From Shouchella sp047238345 (GTDB lineage: Bacteria > Bacillota > Bacilli > Bacillales > Bacillaceae_D): a stretch of 64,000 nt of DNA. The position numbers were made by a program, and so were the translations under genes. The stretch covers positions 868,001 through 932,000 of the forward strand of contig NZ_JBDFMQ010000001.1 of the NCBI RefSeq assembly GCF_047238345.1, given 5' to 3'. This document shows positions 56,228-64,000 of this stretch, one piece after another; the stretch's first letter is position 1, and each line of letters begins with the position of its first letter. Below the pieces are notes generated by a model that ran no database searches, had not been told where the DNA came from, and saw only the letters and a program-made list of their open reading frames with translations.

Positions 56228-57199
56228 ATGAAAAAGTTTTTACAAGGCTCAATAGTAGCAGTAGGAGCAGGGGTTGCTCTTGCTGCTTGCGGAAATAGCA
56301 CCACGGAAGGTGAATTGCGGATTGCTTATTTTCCAAACTTGACGCATATTTCTACGATTGTCGCAATAGAAAATGGCTATTTTGACGATGAATTTGGAGA
56401 TGACGCAAGCTTTACAACGATGACGGTTCCAGATGGTGCGCAGTTTATGGAGGCGATGTCGGCAAACGAGATTGATATTGGAACGGTCGGACCAGTTCCA
56501 GCAATGAACACGTATACGCGAAATCAAGCTCATTCCATTATAGCAGGTGCTGTAAATGGTGGTGCCGTGATTATGGCACGTGATGGTTCAGGTGTAGAGT
56601 CAGTGTCCGATCTAGTTGGATCAAATGTAGCAATCCCAACGATTGGGTCAACACAAGATATTATGTTACGAAAAGAATTAGCTGATGCTGGCGTTGATGC
56701 GGACGATATTAATTTTGTTCCTCAAGCACCAGCAGATACGTCCATTCTTTTTTCACAAGGTGATGCTGACGCAGCGGCAACACAAGAGCCTTGGGGAAGT
56801 TTCTTAGCGGATAATTTAGACGCAACGTTCCTCGTTGATGCGGATGAGTTTGCATGGGGAGAAGAATCAACGAATACAGTCGTTACTGCGAGTCATGAGT
56901 TTTTAGAAGTAAATGATGACTTGGCAAGAGCATACTTGCGTGCGCACGAACAAGCGGTTGAATTTGTGGCTGAAAACCCAGATGAAGCTGCACAACTGTT
57001 TGTTGACCACATCCAAGAAGAGACAGGAAATGAACTCGATTTTGATGAAATTCGTTTATCATTGGATCGTCTTTTTCCAACAACGGACGTAAATGAACAA
57101 GTTTTACAAGAGATGGCTCAGATCAGTGAAGAAGCTGGACAAATGTCAAATACAGATATTGACGGCCTTGTAGATTTACAATATCTTGAGAGTGAATAA
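56228..57199 (+). CDS. ABC transporter substrate-binding lipoprotein, NrtA/SsuA-like
   Basis: 323 residues. Lipobox ALAACGNS. The mature part begins LRIAYFPNLTHISTIVAIENGYFDDEFG and includes NEIDIGTVGPVPAMNTYTR and FVPQAPADTSILFSQGDADAAATQEPW, a pattern of the NMT1/THI5-like and SsuA family. Very acidic, as other exported proteins here. GGAGAG ribosome binding site, 15 bases after the permease. Ligand unknown. Confidence 0.87.
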   Translation: MKKFLQGSIVAVGAGVALAACGNSTTEGELRIAYFPNLTHISTIVAIENGYFDDEFGDDASFTTMTVPDGAQFMEAMSANEIDIGTVGPVPAMNTYTRNQAHSIIAGAVNGGAVIMARDGSGVESVSDLVGSNVAIPTIGSTQDIMLRKELADAGVDADDINFVPQAPADTSILFSQGDADAAATQEPWGSFLADNLDATFLVDADEFAWGEESTNTVVTASHEFLEVNDDLARAYLRAHEQAVEFVAENPDEAAQLFVDHIQEETGNELDFDEIRLSLDRLFPTTDVNEQVLQEMAQISEEAGQMSNTDIDGLVDLQYLESE

Positions 57200-57206
57200 T
57201 AAAACC

Positions 57207-57239
57207 AAACGTCTCCGATTCTAATACGGGGACGTTTTT
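57207..57239 (+). terminator. Terminator of the SsuABC/TauABC-type operon
   Basis: Stem AAACGTCTCC / GGGGACGTTT with one G-U, 11-base loop, then T run. Confidence 0.8.
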
Positions 57240-57294
57240 CAATTAGGTTGAAACTTTCTGTGAGAGAATGACGTAGAGCTGTCAGGAGGTGCTT

Positions 57295-57819
57295 ATGATT
57301 GACTTTGACATACCACAAGTCCAGGCAACGTTGTTGGAAAAAGGGTTAAATCTACTTGTTGCTGTTGTGTTAATTGGATTTTGGGTATCTTTTTTCATTC
57401 TATTCCCGCAGATGCCTGCAGAAGTGCCGATTCACTCTGCTTCGTTCGCGTCGGGTTCGTATACATACGGAAACAAAACAGCTATTGTTTTATTGCCAAT
57501 TATCGCAACGTTGCTAGCGGTAATGCTGTTTGCAATACGTTTTGCCACATCCATGTTGAACTACCCAGTGAAAGTGACAAGAGCCAATGTGGAAGTGCTT
57601 ATCCAGCTAACCCGTAACCTGCTAGCGCAAATGAATCTGCTCATTCTTCTCCTGTTTCTCGGAATTTTTATTGAGTTTGCCTTTATGGCGTTTGAGCAAC
57701 CAATCCCTTACATCGGGTTTTTTCATATCGGGTTTCTTCTCTATCTAGTTGGCATATTAATGTTTTATGTTGTGAAGATCATTAAAAAAGGAAAAGCGTT
57801 AAACGGAAAATCTGCATAA
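57295..57819 (+). CDS. Hypothetical membrane protein, DUF1648-like
   Basis: 174 residues. The first helix (about 18-40) is followed by FPQMPAEVPIHSASFASGSYTYGNKTAIVLLPIIATLL, which resembles the LPxxVPxHF...G...K...LLLP pattern of DUF1648/SdpI-like proteins. Two further helices lie near 115-135 and 140-162. ATG 5-6 bases after AGGAGG. Single gene with a terminator overlapping its end. Function unknown. Confidence 0.65.
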   Translation: MIDFDIPQVQATLLEKGLNLLVAVVLIGFWVSFFILFPQMPAEVPIHSASFASGSYTYGNKTAIVLLPIIATLLAVMLFAIRFATSMLNYPVKVTRANVEVLIQLTRNLLAQMNLLILLLFLGIFIEFAFMAFEQPIPYIGFFHIGFLLYLVGILMFYVVKIIKKGKALNGKSA

Positions 57820-57836
57820 ATGATGCAGGTTTTTTG
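57807..57836 (+). terminator. Terminator after DUF1648-like gene
   Basis: Stem AAAATCTGCAT / ATGCAGGTTTT with one G-U and loop AAATG, overlapping the stop codon; six T. Confidence 0.82.
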
Positions 57837-57891
57837 TTTTGCTTGCATAGATTCATTTATATGGACTTTTTTATAAGGGGTGGTGGTTAAC

Positions 57892-58761
57892 CTGAAGGGC
57901 ATTATTCTAGCAGGTGGAAGCGGCACAAGGTTATACCCAATTACAAAAGCGACATCGAAGCAATTGCTTCCGATCTATGATAAACCAATGATTTATTACA
58001 CATTATCGTTACTCATGTTGGCTGAGATTCGTGAATTCTTGATCATTTCAACGCCTGAAGATACGGAACGGTATGAGCAAGTCCTCGGAAATGGTTCTCA
58101 ACTGGGCATTTCCATTCAATATGCGATACAACCGGAGCCTGGTGGATTGGCGCAAGCTTTTTTGATTGGGGAATCGTTTATTGGCAACTCAAGCGTAACA
58201 CTCGTTTTAGGAGACAATTTGTTTTATGGGCATGGGTTACCTGAGCGTTTAAAACAAGCAATTGATCGAAACGAAGGCGCAACCGTTTTCGGATACTATG
58301 TGCGTGATCCGGAGCGGTTTGGTGTCGTTGAATTTAATGAGAATGATGAAGCCATATCGATTGAAGAAAAGCCGGCTAGTCCAAAGTCTCATTACGCGGT
58401 AACAGGCTTGTATATATTCGATCATCATGTTGTTCAATATGCTAAAGAGATTAAACCTTCAGCACGTGGTGAATTAGAAATTACAGATATTAATGTTACG
58501 TATTTAACTCAAGGAAAACTCCGGGTTGAAAAGTTAGGCAGAGGCATGGCATGGCTAGACACTGGAACGCATGAATCTTTACTAGAGGCGTCTCAATTTA
58601 TTCATACTGTTGAAAAACGACAAAGTTTAAAAATTGCCTGCATAGAAGAAATTGCATTTCGGATGAACTATATTTCAAAAGCCGACTTAATTGAATTAGC
58701 TCAGCCGTTAAAGAAAAATGAATATGGTCAATATCTGCTTAGGATGGCAGAGGGAGGATAA
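57892..58761 (+). CDS. rfbA: Glucose-1-phosphate thymidylyltransferase
   Basis: About 290 residues. KGIILAGGSGTRLYPITKAT is the nucleotidyltransferase signature; SKQLLPIYDKPMIYYTLSLL, LVLGDNLFYGHGLP and RGMAWLDTGTHESLLEAS confirm RmlA. It makes dTDP-glucose from dTTP and glucose-1-P, the first step to dTDP-L-rhamnose. Family members start with MKGIILAGG, which puts the start at CTG 57892, after AAGGGG; GTG codons at 57880 and 57883 would add 3-4 residues and overlap that site. First gene of rfbACBD. Confidence 0.93.
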   Translation: MKGIILAGGSGTRLYPITKATSKQLLPIYDKPMIYYTLSLLMLAEIREFLIISTPEDTERYEQVLGNGSQLGISIQYAIQPEPGGLAQAFLIGESFIGNSSVTLVLGDNLFYGHGLPERLKQAIDRNEGATVFGYYVRDPERFGVVEFNENDEAISIEEKPASPKSHYAVTGLYIFDHHVVQYAKEIKPSARGELEITDINVTYLTQGKLRVEKLGRGMAWLDTGTHESLLEASQFIHTVEKRQSLKIACIEEIAFRMNYISKADLIELAQPLKKNEYGQYLLRMAEGG

Positions 58762-58764
58762 GCA

Positions 58765-59310
58765 ATGGATGTACACCAAACCAAATTAGAAGGCGTTTAT
58801 TTACTTGAACCAAATGTATTTGCTGATGATCGAGGCTATTTTGTTGAGACATTTAATCATGATGTCTACGAAAAAGCAGGGATTCAAGCGACGTATTTAC
58901 AGGATAATCAATCTCTTTCTAAACAAGCAGGGACACTAAGAGGTTTACATTACCAACTTGCTCCAGAGGCACAATTAAAAGTTGTGCGCTGCGTAACGGG
59001 CGCTATTTTTGATGTTGCGGTAGATATACGGATTGACTCACCAACGTATAAGCAATGGGTGGGTGTCATCTTAAGTGAGCATAATCAACGACAGCTTGTT
59101 GTGCCAAAAGGATTTGCTCATGGATTTTGTACATTAGTGGATCAAACCATCGTTGCTTACAAAGTCGATCAACTGTACTCGCCTTCAAAGGATCGCGGCA
59201 TTCGTTGGAACGATCCAGAGATTGCGATTGAATGGCCTTGTAATCAACCAATTTTATCAAAAAAAGATCGTGCGCACCCGCTACTACATAAAGCGGAAAA
59301 TAATTTTTGA
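58765..59310 (+). CDS. rfbC: dTDP-4-dehydrorhamnose 3,5-epimerase
   Basis: 181 residues, cupin fold. Active-site His/Asp in TLRGLHYQLAPEAQLKVVRCVTGAIFDVAVDIR and Tyr in AYKVDQLYSP. PKGFAHGFCTL is the RmlC signature. Epimerises C3 and C5 of dTDP-4-keto-6-deoxyglucose. GGGAGGA ribosome binding site, 3 bases after rfbA. Confidence 0.94.
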   Translation: MDVHQTKLEGVYLLEPNVFADDRGYFVETFNHDVYEKAGIQATYLQDNQSLSKQAGTLRGLHYQLAPEAQLKVVRCVTGAIFDVAVDIRIDSPTYKQWVGVILSEHNQRQLVVPKGFAHGFCTLVDQTIVAYKVDQLYSPSKDRGIRWNDPEIAIEWPCNQPILSKKDRAHPLLHKAENNF

Positions 59311-59320
59311 GGAGGATGCT

Positions 59321-60307
59321 ATGAACATCGTTGTCACTGGAGGAGCAGGTTTTATAGGAAGTGCATTTGTTCGTTTACTGTGCAAAGAACATCCAGAAGA
59401 TACGATTATTGTATTTGATAAATTAACGTATGCAGGAAATGTCAATAATTTAAGGCGAGTGCAATCGTCGATTGAGTTTGTGCAAGGCGACATTTGCAGT
59501 GGAGCCGACTTAGAGAATCTTTTCTTAAAGTATGATGTTCATGCAGTTGTTCATTTTGCAGCAGAATCACATGTAGATCGGAGTATTATTAATCCAGGCG
59601 CGTTTGTACAAACGAACGTTTACGGGACGCAAATGCTTTTACATGCGGCCAAAAAAGCTGACGTTGAAAAGTATGTACAAGTTTCAACGGATGAAGTCTA
59701 TGGAAGTTTAGGAGAAACGGGCCTATTTACAGAACAATCACCACTAGAACCGAACAGTCCCTATTCTGCGAGTAAAGCAGGGGCAGATTTACTTGCTCGT
59801 GCTTATTATGAAACATACGGGATGAATATTAATATTACTCGTTGCTCAAACAACTATGGCCCTTACCATTTTCCAGAAAAACTGATTCCGCTTATGGTTA
59901 CAAATGCCTTGCAAAATAAATCTTTGCCAATCTATGGAGATGGCAAACAAATTCGTGATTGGCTTCACGTTGATGACCACTGTCGCGGGATTAATCTCGT
60001 TTTGCGAACTGGCCAACCAGGTGAAGTGTATAACATCGGTGGACGGAACGAGCGAACAAATGAGGAAATCGTTCGGCGGATTGTGCAGACATTGGGGGTG
60101 TCAGAAGAGTTAATCACTCATGTTGAAGACCGGCTTGGACATGATTTTCGCTATGCAATTGATGCAACAAAAATTGAAAGAGAGTTAGGTTGGAAAGCGA
60201 TGTATACATTTAATGAGGGTTTAGCAGAAACAATCGATTGGTACATTCAAAACAAGGAGTGGTGGCAGGATGTCCTTTCTGGTACTTACAGGAGAAGAAG
60301 TCTATGA
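59321..60307 (+). CDS. rfbB: dTDP-glucose 4,6-dehydratase
   Basis: 328 residues, extended SDR. NAD motif VVTGGAGFIGSAFVR, VDRSI, the catalytic VSTDEVYGSLG and SPYSASKAGADLL (Tyr-X3-Lys), and RCSNNYGPYHFPEKLIPLM with GKQIRDWLHVDDHCRGI are RmlB hallmarks. GGAGGATGCT leads to ATG 59321; the longer open frame upstream lies inside rfbC and is not used. Its end overlaps rfbD by 4 bases. Confidence 0.95.
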   Translation: MNIVVTGGAGFIGSAFVRLLCKEHPEDTIIVFDKLTYAGNVNNLRRVQSSIEFVQGDICSGADLENLFLKYDVHAVVHFAAESHVDRSIINPGAFVQTNVYGTQMLLHAAKKADVEKYVQVSTDEVYGSLGETGLFTEQSPLEPNSPYSASKAGADLLARAYYETYGMNINITRCSNNYGPYHFPEKLIPLMVTNALQNKSLPIYGDGKQIRDWLHVDDHCRGINLVLRTGQPGEVYNIGGRNERTNEEIVRRIVQTLGVSEELITHVEDRLGHDFRYAIDATKIERELGWKAMYTFNEGLAETIDWYIQNKEWWQDVLSGTYRRRSL

Positions 60308-61164
60308 AAATTCTAGTCACAGGAGCTAACGGACAACTCGGGTCTGCCGTTCTGCGTGTCCCAGTGGAAGAAGGGGTTCAACTGATCGGTATGAGCCGAG
60401 CAGAACTTGATATTACCAATGAAGAACATGTGAAAACAGTCTTGGAAACGATTGAGCCTGACGTTATTTTGCATTGCGCTGCTTATACGAAAGTAGATCA
60501 AGCGGAAAAAGACGAGATGGAGGCATATCGCGTGAATGCTATAGGAACGCGTAACCTCTGTGTCGTTGCGGAGCAATTAGGAGCGTTATTTTTGTATGTA
60601 AGCACTGATTATGTTTTTGACGGTCGTGCAACTGAGCCTATCGATGAATGGACACCCCCTTCGCCAATTGGCGTGTACGGACGTTCAAAACTTGCAGGTG
60701 AACAAGCCGTCCAACAGTTTCATTCTAAGTTTTTTATTGTGCGAACTTCGTGGGTGTTTGGTCATACTGGTAGTAATTTTGTGAAGACGATGCTCCGGCT
60801 AGCGGAGAAAAAGACCGAGCTTCGCGTTGTTGATGACCAAATTGGCTCGCCCACCTATGCAAATGATCTTGCTGAAGCAATCGTTTCGTTAGTGAAGACG
60901 AAGCGCTACGGTATTTACCACATTTCAAATAGCGGAACGTGTAGCTGGTATGAATTTGCTAAAGGAATATTTGCTTTAAAACAGACACCTCCATCGATTC
61001 AACCATGCACGACGGCTGAATTTCCTACACTTGCTCAGCGTCCTAAATACTCAGTCTTGTCACATAAGGGCTTACATTTAAACCATTTTGCACCAATGCG
61101 TCATTGGAAAGAAGCTATTCAAGCATTCTTAGAAATAGAAAAGGAGGACAGTCATAGCGAGTGA
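60304..61164 (+). CDS. rfbD: dTDP-4-dehydrorhamnose reductase
   Basis: 286 residues. ILVTGANGQLGSAV binds NADPH. VSTDYVFDGRATEPIDEWTPPSPIGVYGRSKLAGE carries the catalytic Tyr-X3-Lys, and RTSWVFGHTGSNFVKTMLRL is RmlD-typical. It completes dTDP-L-rhamnose. ATGA overlap with rfbB, AGGAGAAG ribosome binding site. No glycosyltransferase follows; a candidate user of rhamnose is the GT2 at 28209. Confidence 0.94.
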   Translation: MKILVTGANGQLGSAVLRVPVEEGVQLIGMSRAELDITNEEHVKTVLETIEPDVILHCAAYTKVDQAEKDEMEAYRVNAIGTRNLCVVAEQLGALFLYVSTDYVFDGRATEPIDEWTPPSPIGVYGRSKLAGEQAVQQFHSKFFIVRTSWVFGHTGSNFVKTMLRLAEKKTELRVVDDQIGSPTYANDLAEAIVSLVKTKRYGIYHISNSGTCSWYEFAKGIFALKQTPPSIQPCTTAEFPTLAQRPKYSVLSHKGLHLNHFAPMRHWKEAIQAFLEIEKEDSHSE

Positions 61165-61235
61165 ATGTGAGGGCTTGATCTCTATTCATTTGTGAGGAAA
61201 TATACATTTCTAGACGATTTTTATTAAAAACAGCG

Positions 61236-61241
61236 TATAAT
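61236..61241 (+). promoter_or_regulatory. -10 element before VanZ-like gene
   Basis: Perfect TATAAT, with a weak -35 (TAGACG, 19-base spacing). It lies 29 bases before the TTG start. Confidence 0.4.
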
Positions 61242-61269
61242 GGACGGAACATTAAATGAGGTGAGGCAC

Positions 61270-61839
61270 TTGTCACGTTCCGTTAAAATTACCATATTTA
61301 GCTTGTTTCTACTTGCCGCCGTGTCAATTATTGCTTTCTCAAGTTCTACGCCATATGGAAGCCAAGATATCCGTGGGTACCTTAGCGTTCTTCCTATACA
61401 TTGGATTGAGGATACGAGGATTGCGCAAATCTCTTTTCCGTATGGGAATCGTGAAATTAGTTTAGATTATTTATCGGTAGAATCGTTTATCGAGTTCTTT
61501 CTACGAAAAGCTGCCCATTTTTTCTCCTTTTTGTTAATTGGCTTAATTGGCTCTCGGTTACTTGCTTATATCGTCCGCTTGCGCTATGCGGTAATGATGT
61601 CGTTCATATTCGTAGTGTTTTATGCATGTTTCGATGAATATCGACAGTCGTTTACCCCAGGGCGTTCACCAATGATTGAGGATGTGGTCGTCGATACAAT
61701 GGGTGGCATGTTAGGCATCACAATCACGGTATTTTGGGTCTTATACATACGCTCAAAAAAACCATGTGAGGTATGTGGAAACAAGGGATCATCGACACAT
61801 GTTCATAGAAAATGGGACGATATTAAGAAGCAAGCATAA
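61270..61839 (+). CDS. VanZ-like membrane protein
   Basis: About 189 residues with four membrane helices. FLRKAAHFFSFLLIGLIGSRLL, YACFDEYRQSFTPGRSPMIEDVVVDTMGG is the VanZ signature (D-E-x-x-Q, GR and DxxxN-like DTMGG). A soluble tail with CEVCGNKGSS ends it. The original VanZ gives slight teicoplanin resistance; most chromosomal relatives have no known role. TTG is 4 bases after GAGGTGAGG; the upstream ATG overlaps the -10 element. Confidence 0.85.
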   Translation: MSRSVKITIFSLFLLAAVSIIAFSSSTPYGSQDIRGYLSVLPIHWIEDTRIAQISFPYGNREISLDYLSVESFIEFFLRKAAHFFSFLLIGLIGSRLLAYIVRLRYAVMMSFIFVVFYACFDEYRQSFTPGRSPMIEDVVVDTMGGMLGITITVFWVLYIRSKKPCEVCGNKGSSTHVHRKWDDIKKQA

Positions 61840-61876
61840 AAAACTCTATCCACCATATGGCGGGATAGAGTTTTTT
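61838..61876. terminator. Bidirectional terminator after VanZ-like gene
   Basis: Stem AAAAAACTCTATCC / GGATAGAGTTTTTT with an 11-base loop. Confidence 0.88.
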
Positions 61877-61881
61877 AGTCG

Positions 61882-62553
61882 TTATGTCACTTGATTTTCG
61901 AATTCTGCTGCTTTTTCATACATAGCAGAAAATCGTTTTTCTCCGTGATAGCGATAAAAACGATATTGCTGTAAAACATGTTGCTGCTCTACTTCAAATA
62001 AATTGATTGCTTCTTTAAGCGAATCAGCGCGTTGATGAAGAAAGTACGTTTCAAACTTATTGAGCGCATACGTTTTTAAGTAATACATTGGAATGGACGT
62101 TTGTTCGGACAACCGATTTTTTAATGTGGTTTGTGCTTTTGTCATTTCTTCTAGTGCAAGTGATGTTTCGTTTTCTTTTGCTTCATTGTTCATCCACCGC
62201 TTCAAAAGGTAATTGATCCCGATCATAAGCAGAAAATAAAGCGTTATTGGAATGATAAGAAATAGGACGAGCACAAGAATCATCCGAAAAAGAAAGAAAT
62301 CAACTACAGTAAATAAATGGTAAAGATGAATCAGCGTTGAGGAAAATAGGATATGAAAGAAGAAAAGATAGGCCAAAATCGCAACTGCAAATAGACTATT
62401 AAGCTCCTTGTAATGATAAACATGACGGAGCGGACCGCGTTTAAGTTGGTCTTTCTTGTTCATTTGTTCAAGCCGCTCCTTTTTCAGAGATTCTGTGTCT
62501 CTTACTAAAGGTTGTATGCTGCGAATATGAGAGAGGCATTCTGTTTGATTCAA
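61882..62553 (-). CDS. Hypothetical membrane protein with coiled-coil flanks
   Basis: About 223 residues. Charged N-terminal region (1-45), two or three membrane helices (about 50-73 and 80-115), then a long charged helical C-terminus with NKFETYFLHQRADSLKEAINLFEVEQQHVLQQYRFYRYHGEKRFSAM. The TTG at 62553 is 7 bases after GGAAGG and is preferred over the GTG three codons earlier. Family not recognised. Confidence 0.6.
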   Translation of the reverse strand: MNQTECLSHIRSIQPLVRDTESLKKERLEQMNKKDQLKRGPLRHVYHYKELNSLFAVAILAYLFFFHILFSSTLIHLYHLFTVVDFFLFRMILVLVLFLIIPITLYFLLMIGINYLLKRWMNNEAKENETSLALEEMTKAQTTLKNRLSEQTSIPMYYLKTYALNKFETYFLHQRADSLKEAINLFEVEQQHVLQQYRFYRYHGEKRFSAMYEKAAEFENQVT

Positions 62554-62688
62554 AGTCGCCACCTTCCTTCTTGTCCTTATTTAGTCTATAGATATGTGCA
62601 ACATAAACGCGCCATGACTGAAAAAAAACATTCATAACAGAATCTTTTTTGCATATAAATGGAAAGTCACGAGAGAGGAGGCGTCTTA

Positions 62689-62940
62689 ATGGAAAAGACA
62701 ATTAAAGTAGGATTGCCTAATGGTCTACATGCTTCGAATGCAGCGTCGTTCGTTGAAAAGGCTAGTCAGTTCCAAGCTGATGTTCATCTAAAAAAAGGGA
62801 ATTCAGTCATTAATGTGAAAAGTATTCTTGGACTGATGAGTATTGTTCTTAAACCAAATGATGAAGTATTATTAACTGCTACCGGAGCAGACGAGGAACA
62901 GGCGTTAACGGTATTAGGGGAGTTTTTAGAACACAATTAA
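62689..62940 (+). CDS. HPr/Crh-like phosphocarrier paralogue
   Basis: 83 residues. HPr fold: IKVGLPNGLHASNAASFVEKAS with His14 at the PTS phosphorylation position, and INVKSILGLMSI with Ser45 matching regulatory Ser46. The Arg-Pro that follows His in HPr (HARPA) is Ser-Asn here (HASNA). The sequence around 20-36 (SFVEKASQFQADVHLKKG) is closer to Crh than HPr, yet Crh has Gln instead of His. It may act mainly through Ser phosphorylation in carbon control. GGAGG ribosome binding site. Confidence 0.8.
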   Translation: MEKTIKVGLPNGLHASNAASFVEKASQFQADVHLKKGNSVINVKSILGLMSIVLKPNDEVLLTATGADEEQALTVLGEFLEHN

Positions 62941-62942
62941 CT

Positions 62943-62989
62943 AAGAAAGAAGCTATGAGTGTTAATCCGTCATAGCTTCTTTCTTTTTT
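62943..62989. terminator. Bidirectional terminator after HPr/Crh-like gene
   Basis: Perfect 16-bp stem AAGAAAGAAGCTATGA / TCATAGCTTCTTTCTT with an 11-base loop and T run. Confidence 0.9.
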
Positions 62990-62990
62990 A

Positions 62991-63902
62991 TTATCTGAGG
63001 TGAATGAGTTCATCAATCATTTGCTTATTTTCATAAAGCCAGTAGAACATTGCTCGATTTTTTTCCATACGTTCTTGGTCGTGGCTAAAGAAAGCAATCA
63101 TAACAGCTTCAATACTTAAAAATGTATACCAAAGTGCTTTTCTCTCTTGAATGGTAAAAGGGTTTTCTTGATGGTAAGCGCGGAAAAAAACCTTCATTGC
63201 AGGAAACCAGCGCTCGATATCATCAGGATTTGAGAACACGTCACTTAACACACTTGTCGCAAAGTAACATGGATCTAAAACCCTCACATTTTCTTCAACT
63301 AATTCTAAATCGATTATTCCACTTACTTGATGATCGTCAAAAAGAAAATGAAGATAGTGGGGGTCGCGATGAATCAGCTGTGTTGGTAGGTGTTCTAAAC
63401 ATTGCATCCCCTCGGATAGTTCAGTTAAAAGATGAACAACATCAAGTGCTATTTCCTCTTTTTGCATAAATGGAACAATGTTGCTGTACAGTGACGTTAG
63501 CACTTGCCGTTTTTTAAAAGATGTATGGCGGTCACTGACTTCAAGAAGCGCGTTATCCAGTTTTGCTAGGGAGGAACCGATTTGACTAGAAACATTGTGC
63601 GTATGTTCAAGCAACTGATCAATGGCTACGTGCTTCCCTTGTAAATGCTCGTACACCACATAATAAGATTGGTGCGTTTGAACGATATATTCGTTTGACT
63701 TCGTTTTTATAGGAGAAGGGACTGGCTGATTTTTTTGAATGAGATCTTGCAGCAGTTGTGCTTCCAATTGTGCGCGCTCTCTATCAGATTTCTTTTTTAA
63801 AATAAATTGTTTTTCATCTCGGGTATAAATTCTGTCCACGCGGTTCGTTAACTTATCAGTGTATCGGATGGACAACTGAAACGCTTCATCAATCGTGCGC
63901 AT
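62991..63902 (-). CDS. Aminoglycoside phosphotransferase-fold kinase (CotS-like)
   Basis: About 303 residues. FILKKKSDRERAQLEAQLLQ supplies the ATP-binding Lys and helix-C Glu; YYVVYEHLQGKHV is the hinge; LIHRDPHYLHFLFDD is the catalytic loop (HRD in place of the usual HGD, and His where Asn is usual); SGIIDLELVEENVRVLD is the DFG equivalent. The APH family holds small-molecule kinases and spore coat proteins of the CotS/YutH type. ATG at 63902 follows GAGGG by 8-9 bases. Substrate unknown. Confidence 0.75.
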   Translation of the reverse strand: MRTIDEAFQLSIRYTDKLTNRVDRIYTRDEKQFILKKKSDRERAQLEAQLLQDLIQKNQPVPSPIKTKSNEYIVQTHQSYYVVYEHLQGKHVAIDQLLEHTHNVSSQIGSSLAKLDNALLEVSDRHTSFKKRQVLTSLYSNIVPFMQKEEIALDVVHLLTELSEGMQCLEHLPTQLIHRDPHYLHFLFDDHQVSGIIDLELVEENVRVLDPCYFATSVLSDVFSNPDDIERWFPAMKVFFRAYHQENPFTIQERKALWYTFLSIEAVMIAFFSHDQERMEKNRAMFYWLYENKQMIDELIHLR

Positions 63903-63945
63903 TAAAAAATCCCTCACTTCTTATAGACGCATACCTGTTAAGAAA

Positions 63946-63984
63946 ATAGTGACTATTCTATCACTATAGTTTTATTACAGTAAA
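63946..63984 (-). promoter_or_regulatory. Promoter overlapped by inverted repeat, upstream of APH-fold kinase gene
   Basis: Minus strand: -35 TTTACT (63984-63979), 18-base spacer, -10 TAGAAT (63960-63955). ATAGTGA-N8-TCACTAT (63946-63967) spans the -10, a likely repressor site. Confidence 0.45.
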
Positions 63985-64000
63985 GAAGCAATAGCTAAAA

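Noticed and set aside
59153..59320. Upstream open frame joined to rfbB
   Set aside because: It lies inside rfbC in another frame; rfbB has its own GGAGGATGCT-ATG start.
1..64000. Mobile elements, tRNA or rRNA genes, phage genes
   Set aside because: No transposase, integrase, terminal repeats, tRNA cloverleaf or rRNA segment was recognised anywhere in the window.

Overview
The window looks like chromosomal DNA from a low-to-medium GC, spore-forming, probably salt- or alkali-adapted member of the Bacillaceae. Reasons: Bacillus-type ribosome binding sites and frequent TTG/GTG starts, a YtvA-like LOV-STAS photoreceptor, HtpX, an LtaS-family enzyme, Crh/HPr-like and CcpA (cre) signals, a spore-coat-like repeat protein, two compatible-solute transport systems and strongly acidic exported lipoproteins. 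The genus is inference. No rRNA, tRNA, CRISPR array, insertion sequence or prophage is visible. Genes are short operons on both strands, most closed by clear hairpin terminators, many shared by converging genes.

Layout. 1-5.1 kb: the 3' end of a PRD/EIIA regulator, then a GatABC-type PTS, two zinc alcohol dehydrogenases and a 52-residue membrane protein, resembling pentitol/galactitol loci. 5.1-8.8 kb: GNAT, OFA-type MFS transporter, SDR and a divergent LysR regulator. 8.8-10.8 kb: an antibiotic-resistance-type ABC-F gene behind a roughly 260-base leader with a short uORF and three terminator-like hairpins. 11-14.3 kb: glycine-betaine-type ABC operon. 14.3-24.2 kb: mostly single genes (thioesterase, LD-carboxypeptidase, S41 peptidase, lipase-like hydrolase, divergent kinase, LOV-STAS photoreceptor, HD hydrolase). 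24.3-27.4 kb: a sugar ABC importer lacking its own ATPase, behind a perfect cre match. 27.5-30.3 kb: methyltransferase plus tandem GT2 glycosyltransferase. 30.4-38.3 kb: M50-like protein with a broken HExxH, MFS pump, RlmA, Nudix, Cys/charged-repeat protein, pentapeptide-repeat protein, HtpX, aldo-keto reductase and a cell-wall amidase.

38.4-42.4 kb: a tightly coupled three-gene operon (PlsY-like acyltransferase, GNAT fused to a class V aminotransferase, LtaS-like phosphoglycerol transferase with a Thr-to-Ser change at the nucleophile). I see no known pathway that explains it, and it is the best candidate here for an undescribed system, possibly making an amino-lipid or modified polyol-phosphate polymer. 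42.5-45.8 kb: a TetR regulator whose operator recurs in front of the next gene, and a repetitive protein. 45.8-49.9 kb: a divergent AraC / Gfo-Idh / TIM-barrel isomerase sugar locus. 50-57.8 kb: acyl-CoA synthetase, ManA, a BCCT betaine transporter, and an SsuABC/TauABC-type importer whose ATPase and permease genes overlap by 68 bases. 57.9-61.2 kb: rfbACBD for dTDP-L-rhamnose. 61.2-64 kb: VanZ-like protein, membrane protein, Crh/HPr-like protein and an APH-fold kinase.

All calls come from reading the sequence and from knowledge of families; no database search was run.
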